Assembly: GCF_000003815.2 (NCBI RefSeq)
Contig: NC_049980.1
Location: forward strand, 11,171,578-11,219,778
Direction: 5' to 3'
From: Branchiostoma floridae
Taxonomy: Eukaryota; Chordata; Leptocardii; Amphioxiformes; Branchiostomatidae
Length of the DNA stretch: 48,201 nucleotides
Part shown: positions 23,326 through 35,947 of the stretch, piece after piece
How the letters are laid out: every line of letters starts with the position of its first letter
Numbering within the stretch: position 1 is the stretch's first letter
Made by a program: the position numbers and the translations under genes
The notes under the pieces: model-generated
What the model saw: the letters and a program-made list of their open reading frames with translations, nothing else
What the model was told of the DNA's origin: nothing
The model's database searches: none

Positions 23326-26300
23326 CACACACACACACACACACACACAGAAACAAACATCAAAACGCTAGCAAAAACATAACCTTTCTCGCGAAGTGAA
23401 CATAATGAATGTTGATGAATGGGAACAACAGATCTTTCTGAATTCTACATCATAAGAATTCCATATATAAAGAAACAATTTTTGTAAGGATGTAACGTCA
23501 CTTACATTGTTGTTGGTCATAGCGCCAATGATTTCGGGCGCAATGAATCCTGGGATGGACCCGAACACGTTGGTGATGCCGAACAGTATGCCTCCGAACC
23601 GCGGGGCGATTTCAATGTGACAGATCTTAAACCCTGTACAAAACGGAAGCGGTGTTGGATTCAACGGCTACTAAGACCCCTTGCGTCAAGACATCGAACT
23701 GCAGCAACTTGGTAAATCAAAGACAGCCGCATGAATCTATACTCGTCTGTCAGAATGTTCAATAAATCGATTGATATGACCCTGAGTGTGCAGTGGCATA
23801 TCTGCGCATGCTCACCTGGTGTTGACAGTCCACCAAAGCCTGCTGACAGAGCCAACATCGCCACTGCGGCTGCGCGGTCACACCCCACAAATCCAGAGAT
23901 AATCAGAAAGATGGCGGGAAGGAACTGACCTATTTAACATTAGAATAACGTTACATTCAAGATCAGAAGGATATATAATTCCATTATACGGGTGCCATGA
24001 ACGAATGATACCATTATGGAAAATACCCAAAGTTTCTTCAAATTTGTCAACCTTAGGTTACTAACCCATTGCCGTCAGTAGCCTCCGGGAGTTCAGTGTG
24101 TCCAGAATATCACGTGACCTGATGACGTCAATGATCCAACCTCCAGTAACAGTGAACACCCAGATGGTCAGAGGTGAGAGGGCGGAGAGAAGACCATTCT
24201 ATGTATAAATGAGGTAGAACTGCATGTAACATCACACCGTCCATGTACTTATTCGACATCAAGAACTGCTATGCTGTCCTTGGTACTGAATAAATCACCG
24301 CTCACTGACTACTACCCTATCCCTGGTACGCCAAGAATTGCTACACTGTCCCTGGTACTGAATAAGATATCAAAAACTGCTACACTGTGCTTGGTACTGA
24401 ATAAGACACCAAGAACTGCTACACTGTCCTTGGTACTGAATAAGACACCAAGAACTGCTACACTGTCCCTGGTACTGAATAAGACATCAAGAACTTACCT
24501 CTGCAATGTTGAATCCCAAGATGGTGGCCATATAATTAGGGAGGTTCGTCAGCATGGTGTAGTTTCCCCAGTTGTTACAGAAGTGACCAATCAGAAGGCA
24601 CCACACAACTCTGGATTTTGCAAACTCCAGCCATGGCACTGGGATATCCTATGGAGGAAGACGATTTGTCAAAAGTCGAAATCCTATCTTTCTCATTAGA
24701 TGACACTAGAGAGACCTGAATTAATTGTGTGGGTGGAGCCATGACGTATTGTATACCATTCCGGAACCCCGGTCACATGAACTTGTCACTCAAACAGAGA
24801 GACCAAAAACAATGTTGTAATATCCATTTTAACTGAAATGACAGCTTACGGTTTGACAAACTTCAGATATGGCATTAGAATGTCCTACTGAAGAAGAATA
24901 CTACTGAAAGAATGAATGATGACATATGAGTCTGCTCGTCGACGACAGTGTCAAGTTGACATAGAGCAGTAGATTATACGATTATGTGCCTTTTGTATAA
25001 AAATTCTGTCAATTACTTGCTGTTACATGCTACGATTAATGTTTTCCACCGGTAACATATCTTTGTACCTGTGCTGACGCGAAGATTAGGCGACTTTATA
25101 TATAAGACAACCAGTGTCATTTTCTGATCTAGATACCTCTTGTACATTCGTGCCGATAGAACTCTCAATGTACTCTCGTTCTTCTTCGGAGATCCTCGGG
25201 TGTTCGGCAGGTGAGTCATGCACTAGCAGCATCCAGGCCACAAACCACACCAGAGCCACGATTCCTGATATGGGCAAGAAATATGCACAAAGAGAATGAT
25301 GTATGGAGTAAAATCGAGAAGCATGGAGTAAAATGGAAAAACACGTACATGTACATGTATCATGTTAACTATTTTAATAAGGGAGCAAAATACGCTGACG
25401 TCACACTTTGATAAGCTATAAAGATTAAAAGGCACGTCGTTTGTGCACGTACCATTTCGTATACATCTCCTTTTGGAATTGCATGTACACGTACTAAGAA
25501 CATTCTATAATTGGGTCTGATGCTGCCATTACCGTGATGTGATATTGTTAAGATCCTACCTGTGATGTAGAAGACCCAGGGCCAGCCGATCTGGTCTATA
25601 ATGTACCCAGACAGCGCCAGGGCGATCACAGTTCCAACATTCGTGCCTGAAATATATAACGTTATTCGTGTATTTAGACCTTCTGTCGGTACATAATAGT
25701 AGTCTGAATGATACATTGCACCTTGTCACTACAATTTAAGAATAACATTAATCAGACTTGTCACTTAGGAAAGTATTGAATACGACTGAGAAGGGATTGC
25801 GGATAATTGAACATATGGGTGACATATCTGGGTGTATAGGTTCCTACCTGTGCATGTGATGGACAACAGTCTGCTCCGTTCGAGAGGCGGTGCCCACTTC
25901 CCCCACATGCCGTGATGAGCGGGAAAAATCACGCCCTGAAAACAGGACAAGTCATGTCCTCACTGGTGACATAAAAGACACGGTTGCTAAAATACCAATT
26001 CCAACAAAATTGAGAAGCACAGACAAGCAGTGCAGATCTACACAGATAGGGGGCGTACCTGAAAGAAGCCCATGAAGAACCGCACAAAGAACAGGAACCA
26101 GAAATCTACTCTGGCCGCCACCGGAGTCAATAGGGTCAATATAGCACCTATCAGCATGCTTATGCCGTACACCTGTGGTGGACACAAATCATTAGAAACT
26201 GCAAATTCATAAACAAACAAATGAAGATTGAATATATACATAGCCTTAGAGCACATTCCATCTATCGTTGTCAACATTGCGAAGAAACGCAGGAAAGATC

Positions 26301-29300
26301 CGTACCTTCTTCCCCCCGAACTTGGTCTCCAGGTACCCTCCTGGCACCTGCATGAAGACGTACCCGTAGAAAAAGGCGCTAAGAATGCGACCTTTCTGCG
26401 TCTCGTCCCAGTCGAACTCCCCTTGGTTCTGCTGACAAAAAGTAAGAATGTTGGCAAGGTTTTTTGCAAAGAGATTGTTGTATACTATTAGTACTTTGAA
26501 ATTGCACTGTAAAGTTAAGCGCATTGCAGTACTAGTCAAGTCTCGCAAAGTTCAAACCATGGGACTGGATAGAGAGGTTTTAAAAGAAGTCGCTGGATAA
26601 CGCGATTCCACCCTTTTAATTTTTTTGGAGTTGTTTCTTTCTGAATGTACTTGGAATTTGGGCTATCATGTCCAGCAATAAGTTCATATTATTCTGAGGG
26701 TATATGATGTGCTTTCGCGGAATATAATGTGAGAAATCAACCCTATTGTGTAGTTCCTACTTATGATGCTGTGGTTGCAATGGCGCAATAACATAAAGCA
26801 ATCAAACCATAGTTTTGTTGGCAGGGGTTGATCCGAAGCTGAATTCTCCACAGATGCTGGTGGAGCCGTCTGTTCCGTTCCCGTCAGCCTCTGCGGTCCT
26901 GATCATGGCGACTATGGCGACACTGATGTTGGAGCGGAGGATGTAGGCGTTCATCATCCCCAGGAAAAACATGGCGGTCAGGACGTAACGGGCTGGCAAC
27001 CATTCACATGGCTGGGAGGGGATAAAAGACAGTTAAATAGATGTCCTCTGCTCATTTTCATGATTTCGAATAAAAAACATTATTCTGTGCCAATTTCCGT
27101 ATTAAAGATCATGTCTTCTCCACCCAAGTTACACACATTAACATTGTATATAGAACTAGAGTTCGGCGACCTCATACCTCCATGAAAATTTAGAGCTTTC
27201 GTAAATTTCAGGCAATTGACCAACACATCAACATAATTCATGCATGGTGTTGTTCATCATTGACTAACGTACACATGTCACAATTATAAAATTCCCATTA
27301 TTGATCATAAAGCGGTTTTGAATTTTTACATAAATTATGCAAATAAGTTCCTCATTACCATATTTGGTATCTGCTTATATTCCACCTATCATAATTAACA
27401 TGTGTTACGTGTATTGAGGTCCAGTTATTGAAAACAATGGAACTATACAATTTCCTCATTAATTATGCAAGTTAAGTCCTCATTTGCATAGCATGCATAT
27501 CATTGTGAACATCTTTGCCTAAGCTACCTGCATGCCTAAAATGCAGGCAATCCGTCGTTCCTTTCTGCAGTTATCCGCTTTGGAGTGTCTTGACAAAAAC
27601 GCCCCTGCAGTTCCACAATTAAATGTCAGGGGACTGAAACTTGCCCAACATTTTTATGTTGCTAAAAGCTATCTACCACTTAAATGTCACGACCATATCA
27701 CGTCAGTGACAAGAGATACATTGAAAAAACTGCTGATAGAATATTCTCATTAATTATGCAAATGTATTCCTGATTTGCATAATTAGTATTTTATCTTGTA
27801 CAACATTGTCTAAGGTACCTACATACCAAAAATCATGAAAATCCGTTGTTCCCTTCTTGAGTTATCCTCGTCAGAAGTTTTTGACAAAAATGCCCCTGCT
27901 ATCCCCAAAATAGACGCTAGGGGGCCCAAACTTATGTCATTTCTTCCTGAGCACAAGAGCTATCTAACACTTAAAAATCGTGACCATAGCATGTTCAGAA
28001 CACCGAGATAGCAAAACCGGAAGTTGCGCTGCAGCACCAAGGGGAGTTGCTAGGGGGCCCAAAATCTAATCATTTCCAGCTTTCGTTACACACTACCAAC
28101 ACACCAAGTATGAAACCAATCCACCCAGCCGTTCTTGAGTTATCTTGTTTACACACACACAAACACACAGACACACAAACGCGGGGTAAAATATAACCTC
28201 CATGACATTTCATGGAGGTAACTACAAAGTCCTAACTTTTGGCAGAATGTCATTAACATAAATGACATTTGTATTTACATGATCTACATTGTGATGTTTA
28301 CCGTTAACTAACTTACAAATGTCACAAGTATGAAATTCCTATCATGTACCGCTATTGGATGGTGGCGTTTTCGTGTTTATCATGCAAAACGTGCGCTTAT
28401 GTCAATTGAGTTTTATGGACAGAAGTCATCAGATCATACACCTTTCAATGTAAATATTGAATATTTGTAAAAGGCACAATATGGGCGTGTTTTTGTTTGC
28501 CTGTTTAACAATTTGGTTGCCTCCGATAAGAGGCAAACACCTTAAAGACAATTAAAAACGCCTGATAAAAGCAGCTGCTCCTTATTACAACTTGTTCACG
28601 CAAAGCATGACCTTCTAAACTTTGCTCTCCATTTCTTGTTTTTCTTCTTGGTCAACAGATGACAGGAGGCGTAAATATGGGGATGACAGGCAAACACCTT
28701 CAAAAGCTCACACTGTCAGACGATATCTAAATGCCAAGTGTCAGAACCTTGGGACTCGTGACCAAAGATCTAAATCTCTAACATGGTACTAACCTGGTAG
28801 CATTCTCACGGGTCCCCGGTCATACTATAGCTAAGAATATGCCTTTTTCTGACAGGCTATCTTTCCTGTCAGCCTTTCTGATTACCGTAGCGAAGTAATT
28901 TAGGAACGCCGTAAAATAAAAATCATCAGTGTGCGCTAATAATGGGCCTGAGCAGGCAGGTAGGTGAACCGCAAAGCCGCAGAGAAACCCTACCAGTCTA
29001 ACAAGTTACCTGACGTAGAAGACCGTAGAAAGTGATATCTGCCCTTTATGATACAGTTGATACAGGAAAGTGACAAAATATATGACGGAAGAGGAAGGCC
29101 TTTATGCGTATTTAACCCAAAAACAAGGTATGGGAAAACTAGCCACTTTATTCATACATATCAAAAGAGAATTGATTACTCTCAGGGAGTAGCCCCTCCT
29201 CCACTCTGCTCTACATGCCATTGGCTGACCTACTACTAGTGCTAGTAACTATCAAAGGTCATTAGTACCGCTGCAGTTTGCTGTCGCAGTGCAAAAATGT

Positions 29301-29498
29301 GCTGGAGTCGTCACTGACACGATTCTAGAAACATTGCATCAAAAACCCAGACGTCGTGATCATGACCACCGGTCTGTTAACGGCATAGATATAACCACCA
29401 CTTACCTTTACCTGAATCCATACACTGAATAAGCATACACATCAAGCGTAACGTCTTTAAGACTGAGGTCCACATACCTTCTTTTTAAACTTTGCCAT
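22869..29498 (-). CDS. Gene B: sialin-like SLC17 transporter, 12 coding exons, intact
   Basis: A complete 499-residue SLC17 organic-anion transporter and the tandem paralogue of gene A. Exons from the start: 29478-29498 (MAKFKKK), 26808-27011, 26306-26428, 26059-26172, 25848-25935, 25560-25646, 25137-25264, 24499-24648, 24066-24198, 23816-23929, 23506-23633, 22869-23078. Every donor is GT, every acceptor AG, and all phases join. About twelve membrane segments are expected. Visible marks are [66 protein letters not shown] and [15 protein letters not shown]. Length matches sialin (about 495 residues) rather than the longer vesicular glutamate transporters. The substrate cannot be fixed from sequence. 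Intron 1 is 2.5 kb because of a repeat insertion. Confidence 0.92.
23282..23349. repeat. (CA)n microsatellite in gene B last intron
   Basis: About 68 bp of nearly pure CA, interrupted by single substitutions (cagacacgcacac). It is longer than the equivalent tract in gene A. Confidence 0.95.
24245..24498. repeat. 39-bp minisatellite in gene B intron 8
   Basis: About six imperfect copies of the unit seen at 13330-13815. It also abuts the donor side of coding exon 8 (24499). Confidence 0.88.
27165..28220 (-). repeat. Dispersed repeat inserted in gene B intron 1
   Basis: Reverse-orientation relative of 1664-2320. It ends in a hairpin (cctccatgacatttcatggagg, two arms of 7-8 bp) next to a CA-rich tract. 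It also holds repeated AT-rich palindromes (attatgcaaat and atttgcataatt) near 27340-27790. Gene A intron 1 lacks it (662 bp against 2466 bp), so it entered after duplication or was lost from A. Confidence 0.55.
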
Positions 29499-30082
29499 CA
29501 CGCCTCCCTAGGTAGTATATCGCTGGGAATAAAGCAAGTTTAAAAGTGTACATGTAAGGAGGGTAGAGCCTGAACTACACCAGTGTTCTGACCGGTACTG
29601 CACTGACTGGCCTCCCGTAAACAAGTGGCCATTTATTAACTTGTCGACCCCATTTCTTTAACTGTGCACATGTGTTGTCCAGGCAGAGTTGTTTTCGGAT
29701 GAAGGACATGGCTTAGGTGACAGGCTTTTACTCAACGGTCTACAACATCGTGATTGATTTTGAATAACGTAGACAAACATGCAAACTATCCAAGTTGGTT
29801 CTAGATCTACAAATGTAATAAAACGACATCGCATGACTATAGATCTACATTCGTTGATGGTAGTGATTACCCGTTAAAAACATTGCCGTCCAATGGTTGT
29901 CCTTTGTTTGACCCAACAGACCTTGATGTCTGTTAATGATTATCATAGATTAAACCTTACACGAAATCTGGCTTGTAGATCGTGCACTTTGTCACCACCG
30001 TACCACAAGAGAACAGACACAGACAGGACTGGAAAGCCGACAAGAGTCGTCCTGTTGTATACAAACAAACGAGTCTTGCAGA
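29499..30082. promoter_or_regulatory. Head-to-head interval between genes B and C
   Basis: 584 bp separate the start codon of gene B (minus) from that of gene C (plus). The interval must hold the 5' untranslated sequence and promoters of both, unless an upstream non-coding exon lies elsewhere. I see no clear TATA box. A near-repeat, agatctacaaatg and agatctacattcg, lies at about 29800-29855. The promoter role is inferred from position only. Confidence 0.45.
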
Positions 30083-33000
30083 ATGGGGTGTATCAAAAAG
30101 GTAAGGGAATTAAACATCAAGTTCTTGTGATAACAACTACCTGTTGGGGCGTGTGGTGGGTGTGTTGCCTGTGCGCGTGTGTGTGTGTTAAGGTCATTTA
30201 TGTAGGGCTGTACAAATGTCAACGGTTGAAACCTTCTATGACTGAAACACAGCAAACGTCTGAAATGAGGAATGCTCATTTGCGCGAATGGTTTTGAATA
30301 ACGTTACACGTATTAAACGTTCTCTTCTGAGCGGAATAAGGCACAAATCTGAACTGTTTAATCGGTGTAAACATACCGTTATATATCTTATTGCCAACCC
30401 CACCCCCAAATACGTCAAAAGCAGTCCTCATTCTAATGACCCTCTAATTAGGACTGTTCTATAACGAAGGGGGCAGCGCATTCCTAAGCGCTATTTAAGA
30501 AGTCTATGAAAGTCCTGCAAATAGAGTTGTTCTAGCATTGGTCCAATGAATTGTATCATTTTGTGTTATTCGGTGGGTCGACTTCTCTCTATTCGCAGCC
30601 AGCGGATGAATTGCAAGGCGCAAAGAAAAGAAGGACAGTGCTAAATCGCAAGGTTTGCAGCGGCTGCAATTCTGCGCTTACTCAAGTAACCTCAATACGA
30701 CAGTAACTGCCCCGGGTGCGGCCATATGACTGTAGTCTTACCGTTTTGTTGTCTCCGACGAGATTTTTGGGATAAAAACCTTACCATTCTTAAACATATG
30801 TCGCATTTCTCACACACAGCCCATCGAACGTCAGAAAATGACCGATAGGCTGATGGGAGTATTTCTCTTACATCTGCTTGGAGATTATCACCGTCAAATA
30901 AACACTCCCACATGGTTTGATTCCAGGCGCAAGGCTGTGTCCAGGCTCGGCACATCCTGGTCGTGGCCTGGTTCTGGGCCTTCGCCAATGTGTACATCCT
31001 GCGCACCAACCTCAGCGTCGCCATCGTCTCCATGGTCAAGAGTAACTTCTCCGCATCCGCGGCCAGCGAGTGCACCGGTACGCAGAACAACACGCCCCCT
31101 GCCGGTTGGACGGTGAGTGGAAGGGAATACTAGTATATCTTTGTAGGATGTTGGATTGGGGTTCGGTGGACTGTTAAGTCCACCAAATCTACCTTAACGT
31201 AGAATACAAATGTACCGCTGTGCCTATCTGTTTTGCTTCTGTTTCTTTCCAATTTTCGCATTTAAGTCTTGGAAATGAATTATTGTTATTCTTTGAAGCT
31301 TACAAATGCTTGACCAAAGTATGAGCATCATTCCAGTCAAGTAATATCATAGCAGACCTACAGCACTCGAATTACAGGCTTTCAATAGAGCTTGAACTAA
31401 CAAGACTGTCAGCCTCTTGTAAGCTACAAATGTGGCCATTACGAACCGTTAAATTGGAAAAATTATTGTGACCTCAATACGACAGTAATTGCTCCAGGTT
31501 CGGCCTTATCGTTTGTTGTCTCCAACGAGATTTTATAGGGACAACATGATATTACCATTGGCTGACATGTCTTGTTAGTGCATGCGGCTTAGTCTAGGGG
31601 GTGTCGAGCTACAAATGTGGCCAATACAGGAACCGTTAAACTTTCAAAAAATTTAACACTCCTCCATGTACATGTACAATATCATCTGCTTGGCAGGAAG
31701 ACGGCGAGTTCGAGTGGAATGAGTGGTACCAGGGCCAGGTTCTGTCCGGGTACTTCTACGGTTACATCTGTACACAGATATTCGGCGGGTGGCTGGAGAC
31801 AAGGCTGGGTGGAAAAATAGTTTGTGGTGGGTACAGACTTGCACGAGATTGTTCTCAAACTCATTATGAATTACACAATTGATTCCATATCTACAACTGG
31901 ATAAACACTTCTAGTTAGAGAGATTGAATTGTCTTCAAATATTGTGTACCTGGATGTCTAACCTTCATAAACTAGTACCTTTTGTACACACACGTTATAG
32001 GCATGTCCATATCTTTGTGCTAACAAATTGTATATTCAGAACTAGACGTACATATTTCAAACACAAGCATTACAATGTCTTCAGAATGATTTGAATGTAC
32101 ACCAGCAACCATTGATATTCACATTCACACACATTGAATCACGAGTTTCCACCATGTTTCCAATTTTGTTGGAGTGCGTTGCCATTCACAGCGCTACACC
32201 TGTGCCCGCGCGCCACAGACAGGTGGTCAATCAACTCAATTTAGGAGGGTAACCAATCGGAGGAGTTATGCAAATGAGAACGAATGCTAATGAGGGCAGG
32301 GTGTAAAAATGGGAGATATTATCACTAGGGCTGGGTACCGGTACAGAAAATTCAGGTCCAGGTCCGGTTCAGGTCCAGAGGATCAGGTCCAGGTCCTTAC
32401 CTGAACCTGGACCTGATTCAGTATGACTCATGCCAATGGTCCATTTCACTACAAAGAAATCTGTTTGGTGGAGTATGAGACTTACACTGGCGTTTTAAAA
32501 TCCTACAACGCTAACTTCACCTGTACGATTGGCTGTAAAACTTGGTAGACATTACTATTAACTCTACTCTAGTACTTCACTCTTATTTTCTTCCACCTAC
32601 AAGCGCCAAAACGTGTGAATGCCTGACAAAATAATCTCTTAATTTTCTAATCGGTCCAACGTCCGGTCCACCCAATTTTTTCAGGTCCGGTTTTTCTGGA
32701 CCGGTCCAATAAGAAAAACCGGTTTTGTACCGGTACGCTGTACCGATACCCAGCCCTAATTATCACAAAAGGTTCACAGTTTGACTTTGGGGAGGAAAAG
32801 CAAGACTCGGGTGGTTCGGAGAAATAGGCGAAATGTCAGGTAGAATAGGGATGTGAAGAATGGGGATGTGAAGAGAAGGATAGTATTTTTACCCTTACCA
32901 CCAACCCTCCCTCTTTCTGAGGGCTCGGGAAAAGTATTCGCCTCGCTCTCTGGTCAGGGATGGAGATTTTTTCCGCACTCCTTATCCCCCATCACCTGTC

Positions 33001-35915
33001 TTGGGCACAGGAGATGGTTGTGGCGGTGTGAATTTTCCACTGTTATAGATACCGAACATTTGTGAATGGAACTGAGGAAACAATTTACATCAGGGCGCAT
33101 CAACATTCTCTCACCGGGGGACGAGTCCAATTTTTAAGTTATGGAGTAGTACAATTCTTCATATTGCATTCTCCAGGTACCAGTCAGCTGTTGGGAGGCC
33201 TGTTCACCCTGCTGACCCCCGTGGCAGCCCGGGGAGGCGTGTACGCGCTGCTCGCCATCAGGATTCTGGTCGGCTTCGTCGCGGTACGGGATTGTTTACA
33301 AAGAAATACGTCAATGTCAGTCCAATCAATCAATTTTGATTGCAATTAAAGCTAGCAATAAGGTTAAAGATCTCTCCTAGAAAAAAGTGTACTAAAAGCA
33401 ATTCAAAGCTCCTGTTGATCTTTTCCAGGGCATCACATACCCGACACACCATGGCATGTGGGGCAAATGGGCACCAATATACGAGAGGAGCAGGCTCATG
33501 TCCATAACCATGGCAGGTAAGCTATTTACAATTCTAATTCTTTGTTTGTGACAACAAAGTTGCTTTATGTTGGAATTTGTTGATTAACTGGTTTTGGTAT
33601 GTTATGTGATGTTATTGTCTATTACTGCACATCTCAACTACCCAAGTAAACGCAGAATGTAGGCTGGCACATACAATGTCAATGAGTCTTCAGCTTTTTC
33701 TACGCATTATGTATTTCTCAGAAGTATATGTATTTCTTCTAACTGTATGATCAGGCAATGAGAATTACTGTAGAGTACTGTTAAATGATTGTGCCAATTA
33801 TTGTAATTAGGTGCGAACTTCGGGACTGTGATCGTCCTGCCGCTGTCCGGATACCTGGCGGACACGTACGGCTGGGAGTCTGTCTTCTACGTCACAGGTA
33901 CGTCATCTAACCATCATGGTCAGTACCGGTCCGGCAGTCTAAAGCACCGTCACAAATCAAGAACTGTGCTCGGGAGAGGAATGTAAGGAACACATCGTCT
34001 GTAGACAGACGTTTGCTATTTCCAGTAAGGGACCGGTTGCAAAAATACTGAAATACGTCGTTCGACCGTCAGGCGATCAGGGCATTCTTGGTCTACTCGC
34101 GCGAGTGTCCTGCAAAATCTAGTTACGGAAAAGGCTGTCTTAGACCCATGTAAGCTTGTGGGAGGTTGGCTCTGTTACAGCCTGTTTGAAAATTCGACGA
34201 CATCAAAATCGTACGACGAACGCGACAGCGTTGTAGGCAAACCTGTCGAGGATTGCAAGCGTCATTGAAAACACTGACATGAGAGTGTGCATGTTACAGG
34301 TTGCATCCCCATCCTATGGTTCGTGTTCTGGGTCATCTTCGTGTACGACTCCCCCTCCAGTCACCCCAGGATCGACCCGGAGGAGGCCAAGTACATCGAA
34401 AGTCACATCGAGACCAGGGAGGTGGTAAGAGACCAAAAACACAAGGCGATATGTGGAGAAGATTCAGATAGACGCATAGATGCGTGCCTGCGAAATAACT
34501 CGTACAATAATCTGTGTTTTGTGCTTTATAGCACAGAAGATCTGTTAGAAAATAAAGCCAGCTGATAGACAGTAACTCTGAAACTAACGTCAATACTCTC
34601 CAAACAGTGGTTCGGCTCCGGCTGTTTTGATGTGTTTTAGGCGTTTTTGTTATGCTGTTTCTGTTTTGTGATGTTTTCTAAGTCCCTGGGCCATAAAGAA
34701 AACAGTACAAAATAGAAACAGTCGGAGACGAACCTCTGCTGGGAGAGTAGGAAAATAGAACAATGGGAGTACTCAAAAAGGTATTTCAATGACACGGTTC
34801 GTGTAGATATTAAACACGTATTTGTCTTGCACTAGAAAAGTCCTCCCGTCCCGTGGCTGAAGTTGGCCCGATGTGTGCCACTCTGGGCCATCGTGATCGG
34901 CCACACTTGTTCCAACTGGGGCTTCTACACCATGCTGACCAACCTGCCCACCTACCTCAAGCAAATCCTGGGGTTCGACATCAAGGCGGTAAGTAGCATG
35001 TAACCCTGTCACACAGAGCCGACTGTGGCATCCCAACCTTTTCCAGACCACGGCTTGGACTGTTAGTCATCTTCTTTCGTGTCATGAACAAGACTGGGAC
35101 AAGATCGACTATGTCATCTAATACAGTCAAACCTGTCTATAGTGGCCACTCAAGGGACCGGACAAATTTGGCCACTATAGACAGGTGGCCTCTGTATAGA
35201 GGTGGCAACTTGTAGATAAAATACCCAAGGGACAGACAAAAAGTGGCCACTATGGACAGGTGGCCCCTCTGTAGAGGTGGCCCCTAATACAGGTTTGACT
35301 GTAGTTTCTGAAAGTCTATGCGACAACCGACGATAAATTTTGAAAAATCAGAGTCAGCGAAGTCACATTCTGCTTAAATGCGATCAGAGGAGGGAACTAG
35401 AGCTAGAATAGAATAAATTCCGGGCTACTCCCAACCCAGTGCTGACTTTGGTTTGGGAATGGTCGGAAACAAAGTCGTGGGGAGGTCCTGAATATGTGAC
35501 GTGGGGTCATTAGGATGTTGCTTTGTTATGGTATAGCAGAGACAACAGTCTAATAAAAGCAATCTCAAGGTTGATGTCACAAAATTATGCTTCGATAGCG
35601 TATTCGTATACCATAGAAACTCCTATCGTGACATGTTAAATTCTGAAGAAAGGATCTAGGAAATTGATTATGTTTGCTTGTTTATTTACTTCTTACCAAT
35701 CTAGAATGGTTTCCTGTCGGCCCTCCCTCACCTCGCCCTGATGGTGTTCGTAATGACAGGAGGGTTCGTCACTGATTACATCAGGAAACATTGGGTCAGC
35801 ACGCTCACCGCCCGCAGGATCATGACCTTCCTCGGTACGTATGGTCGGAAGTCGGAACATTCACCTGCACAGAGCCTACTCTGGCGGGCTATGCTAATTA
35901 AAACGGGCTGAGATG

Positions 35916-35947
<32 letters not shown>

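Noticed and set aside
31820-31826. Donor gtttgt at 31820 as the end of gene C exon 3
   Set aside because: It gives phase 0, for which no acceptor near 33177 works. The donor at 31827 gives phase 1 and restores the family alignment.
33062-33349. 95-codon frame around gene C exon 4 as a separate small gene
   Set aside because: Only 33177-33283 is coding; the rest is intron on both sides of good splice sites.
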